Source of the DNA: JADKBO01 sp965230345
Lineage (GTDB): Bacteria > Bacteroidota > Bacteroidia > Chitinophagales > Saprospiraceae
Assembly (NCBI GenBank): GCA_965230345.1
Contig: CBDDKR010000002.1
Span: 558,001 to 622,000 of the forward strand
Length of the DNA stretch: 64,000 nt
Direction of reading: 5' to 3'
Part shown: positions 58,938 to 64,000 of the stretch, piece after piece
Numbering within the stretch: the stretch's first letter is position 1
How the letters are laid out: every line of letters begins with the position of its first letter
Program-made: the position numbers and the translations under genes
The notes under the pieces: model-generated
Seen by the model: only the letters and a program-made list of their open reading frames with translations
Told to the model about the DNA's origin: nothing
The model's database searches: none

Positions 58938-59681
58938 ATGAAGTTATCCGCGAAAAATTTGGTTAAACGATATGGTCATAGAACTGTAGTAAATGATGTC
59001 TCCATTGAGGTAAATCAAGGTGAGATTGTAGGGTTGTTAGGTCCAAATGGAGCTGGCAAGACTACTACTTTTTACATGACTGTAGGATTTGTTCAGCCTA
59101 ATGAAGGTCAAGTATATTTAGACAGTAAAGATATTACTTCCCTTCCTATGTACAAGAGGGCTCGCCTTGGTGTTGGATATTTGCCACAAGAACCATCCGT
59201 ATTTCGTAAATTGACCGTTGAGGATAATATTTCAGCTGTCCTCGAAATGACCGGTTTATCAAAACAAGAACAAAAAAACAAACTAGAATCTCTTATTGAA
59301 GAATTTCGATTAGATAAGGTACGAAAGAACGTAGGTGACTCTCTTTCCGGAGGTGAACGTCGACGAACCGAAATTGCCAGATCCCTTGCCTCATCACCTA
59401 AGTTTATATTATTAGATGAACCATTTGCAGGAATTGATCCAATTGCTGTAGAAGATATTCAGTTTATCGTTTCCAAACTTAAAGAAAAAAAGATCGGAAT
59501 TTTGATTACTGATCACAATGTACAAGAAACTCTTTCTATTACAGACAGAGCTTACCTTATGTTCGAAGGGAAAATCCTACGATATGGAACAGCTGAACAA
59601 TTGACCAATGATCCTATTGTTAGAAAAGTATATTTGGGTCAGAACTTTGAGCTTCGTAAAAAGAAAGATTTCAATTCATGA
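58938..59681 (+). CDS. lptB: LPS export ABC transporter ATP-binding protein LptB
   Basis: A 247-residue ATPase that powers lipopolysaccharide extraction by LptFG. Walker A is GPNGAGKTT (35-43). The Q loop region is FYMTVGFVQP, the signature motif is DSLSGGERRRTEIARSLA, Walker B is FILLDEPFAGIDP, and the H loop is LITDHNVQETL. The GIDPIAVEDIQ stretch and the VGYLPQEPSVFRKLTVEDN segment are typical of LptB and not of other branched-chain-type ATPases. Its stop overlaps the start of a small lipoprotein gene by four bases. lptC is elsewhere in the window (13490). Confidence 0.95.
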   Translation: MKLSAKNLVKRYGHRTVVNDVSIEVNQGEIVGLLGPNGAGKTTTFYMTVGFVQPNEGQVYLDSKDITSLPMYKRARLGVGYLPQEPSVFRKLTVEDNISAVLEMTGLSKQEQKNKLESLIEEFRLDKVRKNVGDSLSGGERRRTEIARSLASSPKFILLDEPFAGIDPIAVEDIQFIVSKLKEKKIGILITDHNVQETLSITDRAYLMFEGKILRYGTAEQLTNDPIVRKVYLGQNFELRKKKDFNS

Positions 59682-59935
59682 TTTTCAAATTCAAAAACCT
59701 TTTTTTCCTAGTCTTTGTACTTCTAATAGCATCTTGTTTTCCACAAGAAGAACGTACTTCGTTGACTAAAAAAGAACGAAAAATTTTAGACAGTCTTTAC
59801 GCTGTAGAATTAAAATCTTTGAAAAAATCTCTTCATGAAGAATGTCTTTCTCTCCAGGACTCTCTTTATCCCAAATATGTAGACTCCATTCTTGAATTAA
59901 GGCTTATCGAAGTGGAACAAATTATTAATGATTAA
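59678..59935 (+). CDS. Small predicted lipoprotein translationally coupled to lptB
   Basis: An 85-residue protein with a lipoprotein signal (LLIASC, modified Cys near residue 20). A short helical, charged body rich in Leu, Lys and Glu follows (KKERKILDSLYAVELKSLKK and LQDSLYPKYVDSILELRLIE), possibly a coiled coil. The ATGA overlap with lptB suggests it is made together with the LPS transporter ATPase. No family recognised; a link to LPS export is inference from the overlap alone. Confidence 0.75.
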   Translation: MIFKFKNLFFLVFVLLIASCFPQEERTSLTKKERKILDSLYAVELKSLKKSLHEECLSLQDSLYPKYVDSILELRLIEVEQIIND

Positions 59936-60002
59936 ACATGAATTTCATATTCACATTCTATCATTAAATTCTAAATTAAAAGTAGGAAAACTTAATAATC
60001 AT

Positions 60003-61430
60003 CTAAATATTCATGAATCCTATAGGGTTACCTGATCCCACAGAGTAGAAATTAGATAAGTTTGGAAACAGTAATCCTAATTCAGAATCTGGAACTCCAA
60101 ACCACATGGCCAATTCAGCAAAATATTCATCAGTAGCCGTAGTAGGAATATATACACCACCACCGATTTCTAGATTTCCATCAAGATCAAGAATCGGATA
60201 ATTACCGTAAATCTGTTGTCCATTCACAGCTCCACCCATAGCCAATACATTTCCTCCCCATCCATGGTCCGAACCATTTCCATTTGAAGTCAGCGTTCTA
60301 CCAAACTCAGATACAACAAAGGTCGTCACACAATCAGCAAGTCCTAGCTGCTCCATTGCTGCATTAAATTCATACAAGGCATTATCCACTCTTGTCAACA
60401 TATCCGCTTGTGACATTGTCAATTCATCATGGTGATCCCAACCACCAAAATCAATCATAAATGTCTGCCTATTCATACCAAGGGTTGTACGAGCTGAAAT
60501 CACATCTGCCACAACCTTAAAGCTTTGCGATAAATATGGATAAGCAGTCTCAGTGGTAAAAGGCACATTGTATGTTGGAGTACTCGCCAATGCTGCTTCC
60601 AATTGCTGAGTCCCAACTCTTGCCGTTTTGATGACATCTTTATATCCATTCATATAAACGTCAAAATAATTGGTATCGACCATACTATTCAACGCATTCT
60701 TTCTTACTGTATTTACCAACCAATCGTCATTATCCCCATGAATACCCGTTACAGGTCCTGAATCGGGATTGGGATTTAATGAAAATTCCACGGAACTGTT
60801 TCCTGTTTGCCAAACGTTGGTCCCAGACAGTGACATGTTCATAGACAGGTTTTGGTTGACATTACCCGCATGAAGTAGATCAGCAATTTTTCCTCCCCAA
60901 CCTGTTGGAGTTCGGTCATGAGGAATTCCTGTTTGCCAATGCATTAATTGATCAGAATGTGAATACAGCCCTAAAGGAGTCTGGACAGTTCCGTTATAAA
61001 ATTCTGACTTCGTAATAGGATGAATTAGGGTGCCCACATTGGATATAAAGGATAACTTTCCTGAATCAAACATAGATTGCACTCTAGGCATAGAAGGATG
61101 GACTCCAAAAGTCCTACTGCCTGTATTCGTCGGATTTATCCCTAAAATATCATTGGCAGGTATTGCCAAATTGCTCCTCGTATTCGAATAAATATTGTAT
61201 TCATTTGACTCGGTAGGAATCAACATATTAAAAGAATCATTTCCACCGCTTAACATTAGACAAACGATTGCCTTATAGCCACCACCAATTGCAGAAGAGT
61301 TGTGCACTGCACTTGATCCTAAGGTTTTAAGATTAAGTAAAGTAGAAAGAAATGTTGTTCCACCAATTGCAGCACAACTACCTTGTCTAATGAAGTCTCT
61401 TCTTGATACGTTTTTTATTTTCTTAATCAT
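60003..61430 (-). CDS. DUF1501 family protein with Tat signal
   Basis: A 475-residue protein of the sulfatase/alkaline-phosphatase-like superfamily branch DUF1501; its reaction is unknown. The N-terminus has a twin-arginine signal (SRRDFIRQG, then a hydrophobic stretch), so it is exported folded. The family core is visible: VCLMLSGGNDSFNMLIPTE, NDILGINPTNTGSRTFGVHP, LYSHSDQLMHWQTG, FMIDFGGWDHHDEL and TFVVSEFGRTLTSNGNGSDHGWGG, with the conserved metal-site-like Asp/His residues. It is the last gene of a three-gene operon with DUF1800, a pairing conserved across many phyla. Confidence 0.92.
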   Translation of the reverse strand: MIKKIKNVSRRDFIRQGSCAAIGGTTFLSTLLNLKTLGSSAVHNSSAIGGGYKAIVCLMLSGGNDSFNMLIPTESNEYNIYSNTRSNLAIPANDILGINPTNTGSRTFGVHPSMPRVQSMFDSGKLSFISNVGTLIHPITKSEFYNGTVQTPLGLYSHSDQLMHWQTGIPHDRTPTGWGGKIADLLHAGNVNQNLSMNMSLSGTNVWQTGNSSVEFSLNPNPDSGPVTGIHGDNDDWLVNTVRKNALNSMVDTNYFDVYMNGYKDVIKTARVGTQQLEAALASTPTYNVPFTTETAYPYLSQSFKVVADVISARTTLGMNRQTFMIDFGGWDHHDELTMSQADMLTRVDNALYEFNAAMEQLGLADCVTTFVVSEFGRTLTSNGNGSDHGWGGNVLAMGGAVNGQQIYGNYPILDLDGNLEIGGGVYIPTTATDEYFAELAMWFGVPDSELGLLFPNLSNFYSVGSGNPIGFMNI

Positions 61431-61436
61431 TTCTTT

Positions 61437-63242
61437 CTATTTTAAAATCGCAAAATCAGGTGAAATCAAATAAAAATACAAGAGCATCCTTGCTCTCCAC
61501 CACTTCCATTCTTCATTCCAAGGCCAGTAAATTTCGTCCAGAGCTGTTCTCAGTATTCCCCTTGTTTCCTCAGATAATTGACCATGAGTCAAGTATTTAT
61601 CTAATTCGTTGATCATCTTTTCAGGATCTTCAGAAATGCTCTCTAAATAGGTCATATTTAGCGTTACATTGTTATCAAATACATCATCGTTTTCCCAATC
61701 ATACCAAGGGGAGTCCCATAAAATCATTGCATGAACAAGATTTATGTATTTGATCGCTGTAGACGTATTGTGAATTTTAAATTCAGGGGCATAAAGATCA
61801 TTTTCGCTAATATCACCAACCGGTTGAAAATCTGGAGTATAAAAATTGAAAACCGATGGAGCAGCTAAAGGCCAGTGCATCACATTATCAATTAACGTAA
61901 ACCCATTATTCCAATACAAGCCAGCTGGGTTATTCACGGGTTGTTTTCTTAAAAACTGTAAATATCTATAAAACGGTGCTCTGAATTGACCTGAAGATAA
62001 CTCTCCCATATAACTTCCATCTCTTGCTTCTTCATCCAAAAGGATTGCTTTCACAACAGCCTTCATATCTCCTCTTTCTCCTTGACCGTTATCATTAAAT
62101 GCAGCAGCTACACGACTAATGTAATCAGGACTTGGGTTAGATTTCACCATTCTTTGAATCAATCGATAAGCCAAAAATGGACCTACGTTGTCGTGATGAA
62201 ATAAATAACTAACAGCCGAATCTACTTCAGCCATTCCATTACCAGGTATATCAATTGTAACATCTTTTAACAAAACCTTAGGACCATCTTCATGCTCAGT
62301 CTGAAACATCTGCATAGGTACGGTCTTATCAATCGCCCACATCCCTACTCCGAATATTGGAACAAATGGCCAACTAGTAGGATCTAAAATTGCTCCTGCA
62401 CCCATACCAGTGAATACCTTTGCTAACTCTTTAATGTCTGTATTATCATAAGTTGGTATAGAATTGCCATTTGCATCCCTTTTATGTGTCCCGTCTTGAT
62501 TCAATTCGTATAGCCCGATACTGAACAATTGCATGATTTCTCTTGCATAGTTTTCATCAGGTCGGATATTGGTTAGTGTGTCTGTTTTAGGATTATTAAT
62601 ATGACTTAAATAATATCCCATAGATGGGTGCTTTGTGACTTCGTTCATGATATCTTCATAATTACCAAAAGCATTTTCAATCAAGATATCATAATACGAA
62701 CTCATAGCCTCTGCCCAACTATTTAGGTCACTATTCATTGATATAACCAATATTTCAGATAAAGCCTGAGCAACTCTTTGACGCAACAGGTCTTCATTCG
62801 TCATATTCACTGTCCAAATGGCATAATTATAATGCACAGAGTACGGACCAAAAATATTGGTAGTATCTTCTCCTGCAGAGCCCAATTCGTCCTTGATGTA
62901 TTGCCAAATAGACTCCAACTCAGGAAGTACAAGCGTAGCTGGCTCATTCATTTGATCATCAATCCAAGCTTCAAAACCTATATCCATGACACTTTCAATG
63001 TCAGAATCCCTATAACCCAATGTTGATTGAGCAAGAAATCTAGAAGCCTCCATGTAAGCATTGTCCATACCTGAGCCGTCTAAAGTTCGCTCTGCTGGAC
63101 CATTTGAACCAACCATTTCACTACTAGAAGTAACAGTGATTCCGTCACTATGACCTGCACCAATATAATCCGTATACAATTGTCCGTATGTTGATCCTGT
63201 CCATCCAAAAAGAATAATAACTATCCATTTAATTTTTTTCAT
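61437..63242 (-). CDS. DUF1800 family protein
   Basis: A 601-residue exported protein (signal peptide MKKIKWIVIILFGWTGSTYG). DUF1800 marks: ASRFLAQSTLGYRDSDIESV (residues about 66-85), LLRQRVAQALSEILVIS, NFYGNYEDIM-like AFGNYEDIMNEVTKHPSMGYYLS, PDENYAREIMQLFSIGLYELN, IKELAKVFTGM, HHDNVGPFLAYRLIQRMVKSNPSPDYI and GDMKAVVKAILLDEEA. Function unknown; nearly always encoded beside DUF1501, as here with 6 bases between the genes. It is 7 bases after the T9SS protein gene, so the three genes form one operon. Confidence 0.92.
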   Translation of the reverse strand: MKKIKWIVIILFGWTGSTYGQLYTDYIGAGHSDGITVTSSSEMVGSNGPAERTLDGSGMDNAYMEASRFLAQSTLGYRDSDIESVMDIGFEAWIDDQMNEPATLVLPELESIWQYIKDELGSAGEDTTNIFGPYSVHYNYAIWTVNMTNEDLLRQRVAQALSEILVISMNSDLNSWAEAMSSYYDILIENAFGNYEDIMNEVTKHPSMGYYLSHINNPKTDTLTNIRPDENYAREIMQLFSIGLYELNQDGTHKRDANGNSIPTYDNTDIKELAKVFTGMGAGAILDPTSWPFVPIFGVGMWAIDKTVPMQMFQTEHEDGPKVLLKDVTIDIPGNGMAEVDSAVSYLFHHDNVGPFLAYRLIQRMVKSNPSPDYISRVAAAFNDNGQGERGDMKAVVKAILLDEEARDGSYMGELSSGQFRAPFYRYLQFLRKQPVNNPAGLYWNNGFTLIDNVMHWPLAAPSVFNFYTPDFQPVGDISENDLYAPEFKIHNTSTAIKYINLVHAMILWDSPWYDWENDDVFDNNVTLNMTYLESISEDPEKMINELDKYLTHGQLSEETRGILRTALDEIYWPWNEEWKWWRARMLLYFYLISPDFAILK

Positions 63243-63249
63243 AAGACAA

Positions 63250-63984
63250 TTATTTAATAAGGTTTAATTTAATTGATTTTGACCCAGTAGAATGAAGAAT
63301 TGTCACTACGTAAACTCCGCTTACCCATTGACTTCCATCAATCATTAAATCAGTGGAATGCATTAAGCCTTGCTTAACAACTCTTCCAGAAAGATCTGAG
63401 ATCTTATAAATCACATCACCTGTAAGTTCTTCACCAATTGAGACCTTACAAAGGTCGGAAAATGGGTTGGGGCTTGCAGAAATATCTAACCCCACAAGTT
63501 CATCTGTTGTTTCTGATATAGTGACAGGCGTAGACTCTACCTTGAATTCAGAAAGACCATAACATGTTCCACCATAATTAGTAGAAGCTGTTATTAAAAA
63601 ATAACGAGCGACAAGTCCATCAAAATTCGGTCCTTGTTCTCCTTGATACGTTCCTGTTTCACCCGCTTTCGAAAGGTTGTAGCGTCCCCAATTGATCCAA
63701 TGCTCCCCATCTAGAGAATAATCAATTTGTAAATCTTGAATTCCATTATCAGAGTGTTCATAAGCATTCACATTCCAAAATGTAGATTGGTATAAGGCGT
63801 AAGTTGTTCCAAAATCATACATGATCCAATGTGAATTTCCGTAAGTATCATTTGGATTCATGGCTGGAGTACAAGACATCCAAGAGTTCTCCAATGTTGT
63901 ATTATGACGATCTGGGTATTCTTGGGCCATCAAATTAAACCCTGCCATCAATGAAATAAATAATAGAATGAACTTTGTTTTCAT
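63250..63984 (-). CDS. T9SS type A secreted protein with discoidin-like (F5/8 C) domain
   Basis: A 244-residue secreted protein. The signal peptide is MKTKFILLFISLMAGFNLMAQ. Residues about 25-155 resemble a discoidin/F5-8 type C carbohydrate- or surface-binding domain (NSHWIMYDFGTTYALYQSTFWNV, LQIDYSLDGEHWINWGRY, LVARYFLITAST). The last 75 residues are a T9SS type A sorting domain (ISASPNPFSDLCKVSIGE, YKISDLSGRVVKQG, GVYVVTILHSTGSKSIKLNLIK). First gene of the operon with DUF1800 and DUF1501, suggesting that the three products act together at the cell surface. Confidence 0.88.
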   Translation of the reverse strand: MKTKFILLFISLMAGFNLMAQEYPDRHNTTLENSWMSCTPAMNPNDTYGNSHWIMYDFGTTYALYQSTFWNVNAYEHSDNGIQDLQIDYSLDGEHWINWGRYNLSKAGETGTYQGEQGPNFDGLVARYFLITASTNYGGTCYGLSEFKVESTPVTISETTDELVGLDISASPNPFSDLCKVSIGEELTGDVIYKISDLSGRVVKQGLMHSTDLMIDGSQWVSGVYVVTILHSTGSKSIKLNLIK

Positions 63985-64000
63985 AAGATTGAATTCTGTG

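Overview
The window is a stretch of chromosome from a free-living member of the Bacteroidota, most likely a Saprospiria-like marine or aquatic lineage. The evidence is the AT-rich sequence, the recurring TAnnTTTG promoter boxes, the near absence of Shine-Dalgarno sequences, type IX secretion (T9SS) sorting domains of both the type A and gliding-type (type B) kinds, GLPGLI, DUF1501/DUF1800 and choice-of-anchor proteins, an S46 dipeptidyl-peptidase and a TonB-type beta-barrel of the Bacteroidota kind. There are no rRNA genes, insertion sequences, phage genes or CRISPR arrays. One tRNA gene (Cys, GCA) is present.

Layout. 1-6.2 kb: nadB (NAD synthesis), an Nfu-type Fe-S scaffold, a substrate-binding-like protein with a GNAT acetyltransferase, tRNA-Cys, the yceD-rpmF pair and two small exported glycine-rich proteins. 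6.3-11 kb (minus strand): a YrdC/YciO protein, an S46 peptidase with the acidic-specificity (DPP11) arginine, and a TPR protein. 11.3-15.4 kb: a T9SS type B secreted protein, LptC and a CNNM/CorC-type membrane protein. 15.5-21.2 kb: a TonB-type barrel and GLPGLI protein divergent from a histidine kinase/response regulator pair. 21.2-25.9 kb: a PaaE-like flavin/2Fe-2S reductase, a family 2 glycosyltransferase, a pair of 265-bp intergenic repeats, and a two-gene operon predicted to turn trans-3-hydroxy-L-proline into L-proline. 26-34 kb: a choice-of-anchor B protein, a lipoprotein, a cupin, a small AAA+ ATPase, sucA and radA.

34.2-58.3 kb is dominated by one enormous minus-strand gene for a T9SS-exported surface protein. 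It is split into two reading frames by a single-base deletion in a C run (plus-strand positions 56280-56282). Restored, it would encode about 8026 residues: signal peptide, N-terminal Ig/PKD-like region, 23 DUF11-like repeats arranged in a higher-order cycle, 14 roughly 90-residue cysteine-containing Ig-like repeats (including three near-identical 1077-bp tandem blocks), HYR-like modules with inserted lamin-tail-like and P-domain-like modules, a dockerin-like segment, a cohesin-like domain and a T9SS type A sorting domain. It is the outstanding feature of the window.

58.9-64 kb: lptB with a coupled small lipoprotein, then a minus-strand operon of a discoidin-like T9SS protein, DUF1800 and DUF1501. 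The genes together describe a predatory or polymer-degrading surface lifestyle: protein digestion to dipeptides, hydroxyproline catabolism, LPS export (lptC and lptB) and large T9SS-dependent adhesins. That lifestyle reading is inference; the individual family calls rest on visible motifs. All positions of domains inside the giant protein are approximate, and no database search was possible.
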